Positions 10,277 to 18,654 of a DNA stretch of 64,000 nucleotides are shown here, piece by piece. The first letter of the stretch is position 1, and every line of letters begins with the position of its first letter. The notes beneath the pieces are model-generated. The model did not search any database and had not been told where the DNA came from. It was given only the letters and a program-made list of their open reading frames with translations. This DNA is from Lichenibacterium minor (GTDB lineage Bacteria; Pseudomonadota; Alphaproteobacteria; Rhizobiales; Beijerinckiaceae): positions 62,001 to 126,000 of the forward strand of contig NZ_QYBB01000014.1 in assembly GCF_004137685.1 (NCBI RefSeq), written 5' to 3'. A program made the position numbers and the translations under genes.

Positions 10277-10599
10277 GGCCGGGGCTCCTCGCCGGCGCCG
10301 ATCCGGGGCGCTTCGCCCTCGGGGATCGGCGGGGGCGCGGCGGGGCGGGGCTCGCCGACCCTGTAGGACGCCAGGAAACCGTCGCTCACCGTGTCGCGCA
10401 GCGCGTTGAAGAAGCGCCCGCAGCCGGAAAAATGACGCCAGCGCTCGGCGATCACCCCCTTCGGATTGTCGCGGTAGAACAGGGTTTCGGCCCAGCCCTG
10501 GTCGTCGGCCGCGGTGGCGCGGGCGATGTGGGCGTGGCCGGCGTTGCGGAACTCGAGCTCGGGGCGCGGGCCGCAATAGGGACAGGGGATCAGCAGCAT
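10273..10599 (-). CDS. soxD: sarcosine oxidase subunit delta
   Basis: A 108-residue zinc-binding subunit. It opens MLLIPCPYCGPRPELEF, giving the Cys-x2-Cys pair, followed by His residues (NAGHAHIAR) and the FSGCGRFFNALRDT motif with a further Cys, exactly as in SoxD families. The ATG at 10599 was chosen because the Cys-rich motif must lie at the extreme N-terminus; an in-frame upstream extension is ignored. It overlaps soxA by 4 bases. It is separated from soxB by 265 bases holding an inverted-repeat element, which is unusual for an otherwise overlapping operon. Confidence 0.95.
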   Translation of the reverse strand: MLLIPCPYCGPRPELEFRNAGHAHIARATAADDQGWAETLFYRDNPKGVIAERWRHFSGCGRFFNALRDTVSDGFLASYRVGEPRPAAPPPIPEGEAPRIGAGEEPRP

Positions 10600-10694
10600 C
10601 GGGGAGCCCAGCGGCGCAGGCGCATCGTTGCGAGGAGCGCGCGGCGAGTGAGGGGAAGGATGGATCGAAGCACCTGCGGCGCCGTGGCTCCACA

Positions 10695-10863
10695 GGCTGT
10701 CGTGGACCACGGACGATGGCTCTCCGGGAGCCGTTTCGCGGGGTCGGCGGGAGCCTCGCGGCGGGCGTGGCCGGGCCAGGGACGGACGGACCGGCTGACA
10801 GCGTGTCCCGCCATTCGGCGGGTCGTGCCGCGAGGAAGCCGTCGCCCGTGGTCCATGACGGCC
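10695..10863. repeat. imperfect inverted-repeat element in the soxB-soxD gap
   Basis: The left arm (10695-10721, read on the plus strand) and the right arm (10837-10863, read on the minus strand) match at 23 of 27 positions, sharing the core TGGACCACGG; all four differences are transitions. The arms enclose about 115 bases, giving a ~169-base unit shaped like the palindromic mosaic or MITE-like elements of Rhizobiales genomes. In the sox transcript it could fold into a long hairpin between soxB and soxD. No transposase or target duplication is visible, so the mobile origin is inference. Confidence 0.55.
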
Positions 10864-10864
10864 C

Positions 10865-12145
10865 CTAGTGCGCCACCGCCGCCGCGGCGGCCTCGTCGAT
10901 GAGCCGGCCGGTGCGGAACCGGTCGAGCGTGAAGGGGGCGTTGATCGGGTGGGGCTCGCCGGTGGCGACCTGGTGGGCGAAGACGTGGCCCGAGCCCGGC
11001 GTCGCCTTGAACCCGCCCGTGCCCCAGCCGCAATTGACGAAGAGGCCCGGCACCGGCGTCTTGCCGATGATGGGCGAACGGTCCGGCGTGACGTCGACGA
11101 TGCCGCCCCAGCTCCGCAGCATGCGCAGGCGGCGCACCGCCGGGAACAGCTCGCAGATGGCGTCGAGCGTGTGGGTGGCGATGTGGAGGCCGCCCGTCTG
11201 GCTGTAGGAGATGTAGGAATCCGTCCCGGCGCCGATGACGAGCTCGCCCTTGTCGGATTGGGACATGTAGGCGTGGATCGTGTTCGACATGACCACGCAG
11301 GGCATCATGGGCTTCACCGGCTCGGACACCAGCGCCTGCAGGGGATAGCTTTCGAGCGGAAGCCGCACGCCCGCCATGCCCATGACCACGGACGTGTTGC
11401 CGGCGGCCACGACCCCGACGCGGCGCGTCGCGATGGGGCCGCGGGTGGTGTCCAACCCGGAAACGGCGCCCGACGCGTCGCGGGTGATCCCCTTCACCTC
11501 GCAGCGTTGCAGGATGTCGACGCCGAGCGCCGAGGCTGCCCGGGCGTAGCCCCAGGCCACGGCGTCGTGGCGCGCCACGCCGCCCCGGCGCTGCAGCGTC
11601 GCGCCGAGGATCGGATAGCGGACGCGCTCCGAGGTGTTGAGGATCGGGCAGAACTCCTTGGCCTCCTCGGGGGTCAGCCATTCGTTGTCGATGCCCGCCA
11701 GGCGGTTGGCGTGGACGTGGCGCTTGAACACCTGCACGTCGTGGATGTTGTGGGCCAACATCATGCAGCCGCGGGGGGAATACATCACGTTGTAGTTCAA
11801 CACCTGAGACAGGTCCTGCCACAGGTCGAGCGCGTGGTCGTAGAGCGCTTCGCTCTCCTCCCACAGGTAGTTCGAGCGGATGATGGTGGTGTTTCGCCCG
11901 GTGTTGCCGCCGCCGAGCCAACCCTTGTCGACCACGGCGATGTTCCGCAGGCCGTGCTCGGCCGCCATGTAGTAGGCCGTGGCGAGGCCGTGGCCGCCCG
12001 CGCCGATGATGACGGCGTCGTAGGCGGCCTTCGGCTCGGGGTCGCGCCATTGTTCCGGCCACCCCTGGTGGCCCGAGAAGCTTTGGCGGACGAGGTTGGC
12101 GAAGGAAAAGCGCAAGGGTTCGGGGCTCCGGGCGACGGGGCGCAC
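10865..12145 (-). CDS. soxB: sarcosine oxidase subunit beta
   Basis: A 426-residue (from a GTG start) DAO-family flavoprotein that dehydrogenates sarcosine. The Rossmann motif IIGAGGHGLATAYYMA lies at residues 46-61, followed by DKGWLGGGNTGRN typical of SoxB. ARHDAVAWGYARAA (His193) lies where the covalent FMN histidine is expected in this subunit, judged from family position. The start is uncertain: GTG at 12145 gives a short Arg/Pro-rich extension, while TTG at 12115, preceded by GGAG, would begin LRFSFANLVRQ, closer to the usual SoxB N-terminus. First gene of the sox operon. Confidence 0.93.
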   Translation of the reverse strand: MRPVARSPEPLRFSFANLVRQSFSGHQGWPEQWRDPEPKAAYDAVIIGAGGHGLATAYYMAAEHGLRNIAVVDKGWLGGGNTGRNTTIIRSNYLWEESEALYDHALDLWQDLSQVLNYNVMYSPRGCMMLAHNIHDVQVFKRHVHANRLAGIDNEWLTPEEAKEFCPILNTSERVRYPILGATLQRRGGVARHDAVAWGYARAASALGVDILQRCEVKGITRDASGAVSGLDTTRGPIATRRVGVVAAGNTSVVMGMAGVRLPLESYPLQALVSEPVKPMMPCVVMSNTIHAYMSQSDKGELVIGAGTDSYISYSQTGGLHIATHTLDAICELFPAVRRLRMLRSWGGIVDVTPDRSPIIGKTPVPGLFVNCGWGTGGFKATPGSGHVFAHQVATGEPHPINAPFTLDRFRTGRLIDEAAAAAVAH

Positions 12146-12165
12146 CGCACTGTCGTGTCCCGGGA

Positions 12166-12184
12166 CCGGCGCGTCTAGCGCCGG
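12166..12184 (-). terminator. hairpin between the small secreted protein gene and soxB
   Basis: CCGGCGC-GTCTA-GCGCCGG, a perfect 7-base stem with a 5-base loop, 52 bases past the stop of the upstream small gene and just before soxB. It probably ends the upstream transcript, so soxB would need its own promoter in the same 90 bases. Confidence 0.55.
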
Positions 12185-12235
12185 AGCGACCTGCGCGCCG
12201 CGCCGAGCGACACCGCCCCGCCCCGGCGGGTGCCC

Positions 12236-12481
12236 TCAGCAGCCCTTGCAGACGCTCGTCGTGTCCTTCTGCGCCTTGTGCTCGTAGTGTTGCTCCGTCG
12301 GCGTCGGCGCCCCCACCTGCGGGACGCCCGGGTCGGGCTTGGCGGTCGACCCCGAGGGCGCGGTGCGCGACACGTTCCCGGGGCTGGTGCTCGACGGCGA
12401 CGTCGGGCTGACGTTGGCGGTCTGCGCCAGGGCCGCGGCGGGGACGGCCAGGAGGGACAAGGCGAGGATCAGGTGTTTCAT
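12236..12481 (-). CDS. small secreted protein of unknown function
   Basis: An 81-residue precursor. MKHLILALSLLAVPAAALA is a clear Sec signal peptide with an AxA-type cleavage site near residue 19. The mature part is short, rich in Ser/Thr/Pro and likely disordered, and ends in a Cys-containing tail (VCKGC). No known family is recognised. The ATG at 12481 was chosen because GGAG lies 7 bases upstream; an in-frame ATG four codons earlier is less well placed. It is divergent from the RBBP9-like hydrolase, with 142 bases between. The C-terminal CxxC could bind metal or form a disulfide, but this is speculation. Confidence 0.7.
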   Translation of the reverse strand: MKHLILALSLLAVPAAALAQTANVSPTSPSSTSPGNVSRTAPSGSTAKPDPGVPQVGAPTPTEQHYEHKAQKDTTSVCKGC

Positions 12482-12623
12482 GGGGCGCTCCATGGCGAGG
12501 AACGCCGGAGCCCGGACACGGTTTCCCCTCCGGTCGGGCATGGCCGTCATGCCTCGACACGCGGGGTGGCGGCGCGGCAAGCTCGCGGCACCCATCCCCC
12601 GACAGCCGGACCCGGACCCCTCC

Positions 12624-13175
12624 ATGCGCAGCCGCGACGCCGACCTCCTCATCATCCCGGGCCTGGGCGGCTCGGACCCCGACCATTGGCAAAGCCGCTG
12701 GCAGGCGAAGCTGCCCAACGCCGTCCGCGTCGAGCAAGCGGACTGGAACCGGCCCGTGGCGGCCGAATGGGAAGCCCGCATCGCCGAGGCGGTGGCGGGC
12801 TGCGAACGGCCGGTGGTGGCCATCGCCCACAGCCTCGGCGTCGTCGCCTTCGTGCGCGCCTTGAAGCGCACGGGCGGCGAGCGGATCGCGGGCGCCTTCC
12901 TGGTGGCGCCGCCGGGAGAAGCCGCGCTGGCCGAGCTGCCGCAGGTCGACCCCGCCTTCCGCCCCTACCCCACCGACCCGTTGACCTGCCGCAGCCTGCT
13001 CGTGGCCAGCCACGACGACCCCTTCGCCAACATCGAGGAAACCGCGACGCTGTCGGCGGCCTGGGGCTCGGCCTTCGTGGACGCCGGCAACGCCGGGCAC
13101 ATCAACGTGGAATCGGGCCACGGCCCGTGGCCCGAAGGGCTGATGACCTTCGGGGGGTTCCTCAGCCGGCTTTGA
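12624..13175 (+). CDS. RBBP9/YdeN-family alpha/beta hydrolase
   Basis: A 183-residue serine-hydrolase-fold protein. The oxyanion-side motif LLIIPGLGGSDPDHWQSRW near the N-terminus and the nucleophile elbow AHSLGVVAF (Ser near residue 74) match the RBBP9/YdeN family. The late Asp and His are visible in SHDDPFA and GHINVESGHGPWPEG. The ATG at 12624 places the first beta strand correctly; longer in-frame starts cross the divergent promoter region. The physiological substrate is unknown for most bacterial members. The gene stands alone and converges on the secreted protein gene downstream. Confidence 0.9.
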   Translation: MRSRDADLLIIPGLGGSDPDHWQSRWQAKLPNAVRVEQADWNRPVAAEWEARIAEAVAGCERPVVAIAHSLGVVAFVRALKRTGGERIAGAFLVAPPGEAALAELPQVDPAFRPYPTDPLTCRSLLVASHDDPFANIEETATLSAAWGSAFVDAGNAGHINVESGHGPWPEGLMTFGGFLSRL

Positions 13176-13227
13176 GCGGCCCACCGGACGGCGAGCCGCG
13201 ACGGAGGCGCCGTGGCAGCGCCCGTGG

Positions 13228-13746
13228 TCAGCGCCGGTAGCAGGTGCGGTGCGTGACGGTCTCGCGCCAGCCCGAAGGCGTTTCGGACTGCACCTGCTCG
13301 ACCGTGCAGCCGACGCCGTCGCCGAAAGCCGGGCCAGCCGGCACGGCGACCGGTCGATAGAACGGCACCGGCCGGCCGCCGTCGGGAAACCCGTCGGGCG
13401 GGCCCCAGCCGTCGGCGCGGCCGCCCCCCGGCCCGGCGAACGCCGGGCGGCCGTAGCCGTATCCCCACGCCGGCCGGCCGAGCGCGACGGGCCGGCGGTC
13501 GCCGGGTCCGTCGTAGCCGGGGGCGGGACGGTCGAAGCGCCGGTCGGACCCGCGCTCGTCGAAGACGACCGGGCCCGGCGCGCGGCGGTGGCCGCCCGAC
13601 CGGCCGAAGTCCACCCCGTCGCCCTCGTCCCGGCAGTGAAAGGCCGGGACGCCGTCGTCCCCGGAAGGATAGTCGGCCGCCGCGGCCGGCACGGCGGCCC
13701 ACAGCGCCGCGGCGGCGGCGCCCAGAAACACGATGCGCTTCGACAT
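13228..13746 (-). CDS. secreted Gly/Pro/Arg-rich protein of unknown function
   Basis: A 172-residue precursor with a Sec signal peptide (MSKRIVFLGAAAAALWAAVPAAAA, cleavage near residue 24). The mature region is low-complexity, rich in Gly, Pro, Arg and Asp, with repeated Phe/Tyr-Gly patches. The C-terminal part is better ordered: GCTVEQVQSETPSGWRETVTHRTCYRR, with two Cys that could pair. Similar proteins with a conserved C-terminal WRE...RTC motif occur in rhizobial genomes as hypothetical periplasmic proteins. It follows carA on the same strand but a hairpin separates them. Function unknown. Confidence 0.75.
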   Translation of the reverse strand: MSKRIVFLGAAAAALWAAVPAAAADYPSGDDGVPAFHCRDEGDGVDFGRSGGHRRAPGPVVFDERGSDRRFDRPAPGYDGPGDRRPVALGRPAWGYGYGRPAFAGPGGGRADGWGPPDGFPDGGRPVPFYRPVAVPAGPAFGDGVGCTVEQVQSETPSGWRETVTHRTCYRR

Positions 13747-13811
13747 CTTCCCGACCCTCTTCCCCGCATCCCCGCGGATCGGGAAACGGTGGGCCGCCCG
13801 CCTTGAACCCG

Positions 13812-13875
13812 GGCTGAGCGCGGCGTTCAGCCGGGCTTCAGGGGCCGTCCCGGCTGCGGCGGACCACCGGCCGGG
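13812..13875 (-). terminator. two hairpins after carA
   Basis: Two GC stems lie in the 148 bases between carA and the next gene. CCCGGC (13849-13854) pairs with GCCGGG (13870-13875), and GGCTGA (13812-13817) pairs with TCAGCC (13827-13832). Either could terminate carA transcripts. Confidence 0.45.
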
Positions 13876-13894
13876 AGGGATCGATCCGGGCCCG

Positions 13895-15106
13895 TCAGCG
13901 CGGGGGGCGCTGCTTCCCGCTCGCCTTGTCGGCCTCCATCAGGGCCACGAAGCGCTTGAACAGGCCGTGGCTGTCGTGCGGGCCGGGCGAGGCTTCCGGA
14001 TGGTACTGCACCGAAAAAGCGGGCCGGTCCGACAGGCTGATGCCGCAATTGGTGCCGTCGAACAGCGACACGTGGGTTTCCACCGCTTCGGGCGGCAGGC
14101 TCTTCGGGTCCACCGCGAAGCCGTGGTTCATCGACACGATCTCGACGCGGCCCGTGTCCTGGTCCTTCACGGGGTGGTTCGCGCCGTGGTGGCCCTGGTG
14201 CATCTTCACGGTCCTGGCGCCCAGCGACAGCGCCAGCAGCTGGTGGCCGAGGCAGATGCCGAAGGTCGGCACCTTGCGGTCGACGATGTCCCGGATGACC
14301 GTGCCGGCGTAGCGCGCCGTTTCGGCCGGGTCGCCCGGGCCGTTGGACAGGAACACGCCGTCCGGCTCCAGCGCCATGATGTCCTCCGCCGTGGCGGAAG
14401 CCGGCACCACCGTGACGGCGCAGCCCGCGTCGGCGAGCAGGCGCAGGATATTGCGCTTGATGCCGTAGTCGATCGCGACGACGCGGTGCTTCGGCGCGTC
14501 CTGCCGGCCGAAGCCCCCGTCGAGGCTCCACACCGTCTCGTCCCATTCGGTGTGGCCGGCCGAGGTCACGTCGGGCACGAGGTCGGTGCCCTGCATGCCC
14601 TGCCACGCCGCCGCCCGCGCCTTCAGGGCGTCGCGGTCGAACCGTCCCTCGGGGTCGTGGGCGATGACGGCGTTGGGCATCCCCCTGTCGCGGATCAGCG
14701 CCGTGAGGGCGCGCGTGTCGATTCCGCCGATGCCGATGATGTCGCGGGCTTTCAGCCACATGTCGAGCGGGGTCTGGGAGCGGTGGTTCGACGGCGCCGT
14801 GATGGCGGCGTGGAGCACCACGCCGCGCACGCCGCCCTCGACGGCGCCGAGCGTTTCCACGTCCTGCTCGTTGACCCCGACGTTGCCGATGTGCGGGAAC
14901 GTGAAGGTGACGATCTGGCCCGAATAGGACGGGTCGGTGAGGATCTCCTCGTAGCCCGTCATGGCGGTGTTGAAGCAGACCTCCGCGACCGCGGAGCCTT
15001 CGGCGCCGAACCCCGTGCCTTCCAGCACGGTGCCGTCGGCCAGGACCAGGAGGGCGGTCGGCACGGGGTCGGCCCAGCCGTCAAACGCGTCTTGTCGGTC
15101 GCTCAT
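13895..15106 (-). CDS. carA: carbamoyl-phosphate synthase small subunit
   Basis: A 403-residue glutamine amidotransferase subunit that supplies ammonia to CarB for carbamoyl phosphate, the precursor of pyrimidines and arginine. The N-terminal CarA-specific domain shows FNTAMTGYEEILTDPSYSGQ; the C-terminal class I glutaminase domain shows GICLGHQLLALSLG with the nucleophilic Cys and QYHPEASPGP with the catalytic His-Glu. The ATG at 15106 gives the normal length; a 35-codon in-frame extension is not supported. carB is not adjacent, which is common in alphaproteobacteria. It is divergent from the YqeY gene across 176 bases. Confidence 0.96.
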   Translation of the reverse strand: MSDRQDAFDGWADPVPTALLVLADGTVLEGTGFGAEGSAVAEVCFNTAMTGYEEILTDPSYSGQIVTFTFPHIGNVGVNEQDVETLGAVEGGVRGVVLHAAITAPSNHRSQTPLDMWLKARDIIGIGGIDTRALTALIRDRGMPNAVIAHDPEGRFDRDALKARAAAWQGMQGTDLVPDVTSAGHTEWDETVWSLDGGFGRQDAPKHRVVAIDYGIKRNILRLLADAGCAVTVVPASATAEDIMALEPDGVFLSNGPGDPAETARYAGTVIRDIVDRKVPTFGICLGHQLLALSLGARTVKMHQGHHGANHPVKDQDTGRVEIVSMNHGFAVDPKSLPPEAVETHVSLFDGTNCGISLSDRPAFSVQYHPEASPGPHDSHGLFKRFVALMEADKASGKQRPPR

Positions 15107-15225
15107 CGCCGTTCTACACCCCCGCGTTCCGGCGGGCGACGCCGTCGCCCGCGGGTCCCCGCCGGCGCCGATGTCGCTCCCGCCCTCGTCATATTGTGCT
15201 TGTCGCCGCATCGTTAGTGGCAGCC

Positions 15226-15245
15226 CCCCGAAGGGTCAATCGGGG
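15226..15245. promoter_or_regulatory. inverted repeat in the carA-yqeY divergent region
   Basis: CCCCGA-8 bases-TCGGGG, a perfect 6-base-arm inverted repeat 38 bases before the YqeY start and 120 bases from carA. It may be an operator or a leader hairpin. No regulator can be named. Confidence 0.3.
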
Positions 15246-15282
15246 CGGCCGGGCGGCGCGACAGCCTCCAAGGATGGTCCCC

Positions 15283-15738
15283 ATGCGCGAACAGCTCCCC
15301 ACCCTCATGAAGGAGGCCATGAAGGCCGGCGACAAGAAGCGCCTCGGCGCCATCCGCCTGATCGGGGCCGCCATGAAGGACCGCGAGATCGAGGCGCGCG
15401 GCGCCGGCCGCGAGATGACGGACGAGGACGAGCAGGCCGTCCTGCGCAAGATGGTGAAGCAGCGCCAGGACTCCATCGTCGCCTTCGAGGCCGCCGGCCG
15501 CGACGAGCTCGCCGCGCAGGAGCGCGACGAGGTGGCGGTGCTGTCCGAGTTCCTGCCGCAGATGATGGACGAGGGCGGCGCGCGCGCGGCGATCTCGGCC
15601 GCCATCGCGGAGACGGGCGCGGCGGGGCCGAAGGACATGGGCAAGGTCATCGCCGCCGTGAAGGCCAAGCACGCCGGGCAGGTCGACTTCGGCAAGGCCA
15701 GCGCCATCGTCAAGGAGATGCTGGCGGCTCTCGGCTGA
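15283..15738 (+). CDS. GatB/YqeY domain-containing protein
   Basis: A 151-residue helical protein of the YqeY family, the tail domain shared with GatB, the tRNA-dependent amidotransferase subunit. Signature features are the KEAMKAGDKKRLGAIRLI opening, the QRQDSIVAFEAAGRDELA helix and FLPQMMDE, followed by the KDMGKVIAAVKAKHAG segment. The ATG at 15283 is preceded by AAGGA at the right spacing; earlier in-frame starts are less likely. Stand-alone YqeY proteins are thought to bind tRNA or assist amidotransferases, without firm proof. It is followed by mutL after 118 bases. Confidence 0.93.
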   Translation: MREQLPTLMKEAMKAGDKKRLGAIRLIGAAMKDREIEARGAGREMTDEDEQAVLRKMVKQRQDSIVAFEAAGRDELAAQERDEVAVLSEFLPQMMDEGGARAAISAAIAETGAAGPKDMGKVIAAVKAKHAGQVDFGKASAIVKEMLAALG

Positions 15739-15856
15739 GCCTTCGGGCCCGCGCCCGGCATGTCCACGGGATCCGGGGCCCGGCCGTCCCCGGCTTCGCG
15801 GGGACAGGGCGGCGCGGACCCTTGACGCCCCCGCCGCACCGTCCGACATCTGGTCC

Positions 15857-17719
15857 ATGCCGGTGCGCCGCCTCGACCCGATCCTGATCGACCGCATCGC
15901 CGCCGGCGAGGTCGTCGAGCGCCCGGCCTCCGCCATCAAGGAGCTCGTCGAGAACGCCGTCGACGCCGGCGCGCGCCGCATCGCGGTGCGGATCGAATCG
16001 GCCGGCCGCGCCCTCATCCGCGTGTCCGACGACGGGTCCGGCATGGACGCCGCCGACCTCGCGCTGGCGATCGAGCGCCATGCCACCTCGAAGCTCCCCG
16101 ACGGCGACCTGCTCGACATCGCCACCCTGGGGTTCCGGGGCGAAGCGCTGCCCTCCATCGGCTCGGTGGCGCGGCTCGACATCGTGAGCCGCACGGCCGG
16201 GTCGCCCTCGGCCCACGCCGTCACGGTCGACGCCGGGGTGGCGACGCCGGTGCGGCCCGCGTCGCGGTCGCCCGGCACCACCGTCGAGGTGCGCGACCTG
16301 TTCGGCGCCACGCCGGCGCGGCTGAAGTTCCTCAAGGGCGACCGCGCCGAGGCGACCGCCGTGACCGACGCGCTGCGCCGCCTCGCCATGGCCAACCCCG
16401 CCGTGCACCTGTCGCTCGAAGGCACGCCGACCGTGGGCTTCGACTACCTCGCCTGCGCGGAGGACGACGAGGGGCGGCTCACCCGCATCGCCCAGATCGT
16501 CGGCGACGACTTCATCGACAACGCCCTGCCGCTCCGGGCCACGCGCGAATCGCCGGACGGCGAAGGGGTGGAGCTGTCGGGCTTCATCGGCCTGCCGACC
16601 TTCCACCGCGGCACGCGGGACGGGCAGTACCTGTTCGTCAACGGCCGGCCGGTGCGCGACAAGCTGCTGACCTCGGCGCTCTACGCCGGCTACATGGACC
16701 ACGTTCCGCGCGACCGCTTTCCCGTGGTGGCGCTGTACCTGCGCTGCGGCCCGCGCGCCGTCGACGTCAACGTCCACCCCGCCAAGGCGGAGGTCCGCTT
16801 CCGCGATTCCACCCTCGTGCGCGGCCTCGTCGTGTCGGCGATCCGCGACGCCCTGTCGGGCGCGCTGCACCGCGCGTCCACCACGGGCGGAACCCGGACG
16901 ATCGACGCGCTGGCGTCCCGCAGCTTCGGGACGGCCCGCCCGGGGCCGGGGGGGCCGGCGGGCGGCTGGCACCCGCGCCGCTCCGTGGGGGCGCCGGCCG
17001 ACCCGCGGGGCTACGGGGCGCCGCGCGGGTTCGACGAGAGCCCGCAGGCGAGCTTCGAAACGGAACCCTCGGCGCCGCCGTCCGCCCCCGCCCGCGCGGC
17101 CGAGCCCGACGTCGCGGTGTCGGACGAGGACGCGCCCCTCGGCGCGGCCCGCGCCCAGTTCCACGAAACCTACATCCTGGCCCAGACGCGCGACGGGGTG
17201 GTGATCGTCGACCAGCACGCCGCCCACGAGCGCCTCGTCTACGAGCGGATGAAGCGGGCCCGCGCCGAAGGCGGCATCGGTCGCCAGATGATGCTGATCC
17301 CCACGGTGGTGGACCTGCCGCCCGACGACGCCGCGACGCTGCTCGACGAGGTGGACGCACTGGCGCAGCTCGGGCTTTGCATCGAAGCCTTCGGCCGCGG
17401 CGCCGTGGCGGTGACGGAGGTGCCGTCCGCGCTCGGCAACGGCGACACCACCCGCCTCGTGCGCGATCTGGCCGAGGTGATCAGGTCGCAGGACGGCGGG
17501 GCCGGGACGGTGCCGTTGGAGCGCCGGCTCGACCGCTACCTCGCCACCATGGCCTGCCACCATTCGGTGCGGGCCGGCCGGCGCCTGCAGCCCGACGAGA
17601 TGAACGCGCTGCTGCGCGAGATGGAGCGCACGCCGGGGTCGGGCCAGTGCAACCACGGGCGGCCGACCTACGTGGAACTGAAGCTCGCAGACGTGGAGCG
17701 GCTGTTCGGGCGGCGGTGA
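15857..17719 (+). CDS. mutL: DNA mismatch repair protein MutL
   Basis: A 620-residue GHKL ATPase and nicking endonuclease of mismatch repair. N-terminal ATP-site motifs are intact: ELVENAVDAGA, VSDDGSGMD and GFRGEALPSI within the first ~100 residues. A Pro/Gly-rich linker (about residues 350-410) leads to the dimerisation domain with the endonuclease motif DQHAAHERLVYE (near residue 452), and ACHHSVRAG and QCNHGRPTY further on, the last usually reading CPHGRP. The presence of the metal-binding motif implies a MutH-independent system. It ends six bases from the convergent DUF6101 gene. Confidence 0.97.
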   Translation: MPVRRLDPILIDRIAAGEVVERPASAIKELVENAVDAGARRIAVRIESAGRALIRVSDDGSGMDAADLALAIERHATSKLPDGDLLDIATLGFRGEALPSIGSVARLDIVSRTAGSPSAHAVTVDAGVATPVRPASRSPGTTVEVRDLFGATPARLKFLKGDRAEATAVTDALRRLAMANPAVHLSLEGTPTVGFDYLACAEDDEGRLTRIAQIVGDDFIDNALPLRATRESPDGEGVELSGFIGLPTFHRGTRDGQYLFVNGRPVRDKLLTSALYAGYMDHVPRDRFPVVALYLRCGPRAVDVNVHPAKAEVRFRDSTLVRGLVVSAIRDALSGALHRASTTGGTRTIDALASRSFGTARPGPGGPAGGWHPRRSVGAPADPRGYGAPRGFDESPQASFETEPSAPPSAPARAAEPDVAVSDEDAPLGAARAQFHETYILAQTRDGVVIVDQHAAHERLVYERMKRARAEGGIGRQMMLIPTVVDLPPDDAATLLDEVDALAQLGLCIEAFGRGAVAVTEVPSALGNGDTTRLVRDLAEVIRSQDGGAGTVPLERRLDRYLATMACHHSVRAGRRLQPDEMNALLREMERTPGSGQCNHGRPTYVELKLADVERLFGRR

Positions 17720-17725
17720 CGGCCG

Positions 17726-18256
17726 TCAATCCCGCGCGATGATCTCCGCTTCGCGGTGAACGGTCCCGAGCGCCTCGGGGCGGGCCACGCGGCGGGCCAC
17801 GATGCCGGGGCGGTGACGGCGCTTGGCGCGCCGGTCGCGGCATTCGGCGGGGGCCGCCATCGCGCCCCACACTTCCGGCCCGTCGTTGCGCTCCACCAGG
17901 GCGGGCAGGCCGAAGAAGCCCGCCGAAGCGCGCCATTCGGCCCAGATGCGGCTCTCGTCCCGCGCCTCGTCGAGCAGCACCGACAGGTCGGGGTCGCGGT
18001 GGGCGAGGCGGAGCTCGTACACGAAGCCCCCGTCCTCGCCGGCCCGCACGCCGACGCAGACGCCCTGGTAGGCCGAAACCGGCACGGACAGGCGCATGGC
18101 GATGCCGCGGTAGCTGCGGTCGATGGTGACGCGCTCGCGCGACAGCTGCACCGACCGGCGGCGGTTGTCGGCGCGCCCGTCGGCGGCCTGGAGGGGGGCG
18201 GCGCCGACGTGGTCGGCGATGCGGTCGAACAGGCCGGTGGCGGCAAAGCTGGTCAT
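17726..18256 (-). CDS. DUF6101 family protein
   Basis: A 176-residue cytosolic protein of the alphaproteobacterial DUF6101 family. Typical features are an N-terminal helix, the RRRSVQLSRERVTIDRSYRGIAMR-like basic strand region, and the segment DPDLSVLLDEARDESRIWAEW in which a hydrophobic core is mixed with acidic residues. The C-terminal 40 residues are strongly basic (RDRRAKRRHRPG). No catalytic motif or membrane segment is visible, and the function is unknown. It converges on mutL with a 6-base gap and is preceded by a long non-coding region. Confidence 0.8.
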   Translation of the reverse strand: MTSFAATGLFDRIADHVGAAPLQAADGRADNRRRSVQLSRERVTIDRSYRGIAMRLSVPVSAYQGVCVGVRAGEDGGFVYELRLAHRDPDLSVLLDEARDESRIWAEWRASAGFFGLPALVERNDGPEVWGAMAAPAECRDRRAKRRHRPGIVARRVARPEALGTVHREAEIIARD

Positions 18257-18654
18257 GATGGGACGCCTCGAATTCCTGCGGCCGCCTGCACGGCCCTGAC
18301 GCTCCGATCCGAGGTTCCGCCACAGCGTTACCGGATCGTTGCTGACGCCTTACTGGCGCTCTGGTGGGTCATCGCCCCCCGTTGCAGTCAACTTAGATCG
18401 AGGTTCGGGGCAAAAGCGCTAACGGGCGTCCTTAAGCTTCGATGAAACGCGCTCTACGCAGTCGCATCGCGCCTTATGGTGTCGAATTCGTCGCCGTGAC
18501 CCACGGCATTCGCGCCGATCCCGTCGCGGACACCCGGCGCCTCCGGCACGGGAGCCACACGCTCCCTGGCGCGCTTGCGCGCCCGGCCCCGCGCGGGCTA
18601 TGCGTCGGGGGGCGGCCGATCGGCCCCTTTCCTTTCCCACACGCGATCGGCGCC
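18257..18654. other. gene-free region between DUF6101 and the IMPase-like gene
   Basis: About 398 bases with no convincing gene. It must hold divergent promoters. The part at 18310-18490 is visibly less GC-rich than its surroundings. Two perfect palindromes lie nearer the plus-strand gene: GGCGCGC-TT-GCGCGCC at 18568-18583 and GGCCGATCGGCC at 18614-18625. An in-frame ATG at 18442 would extend the next protein by 71 residues, but that extension looks non-coding. Confidence 0.5.

Noticed and set aside
10590-10856. An 88-codon frame in the soxB-soxD gap starting just after soxB
   Set aside because: Its sequence is that of the inverted-repeat element (Arg/Pro-rich, no family likeness), and it lacks a clear ribosome site.
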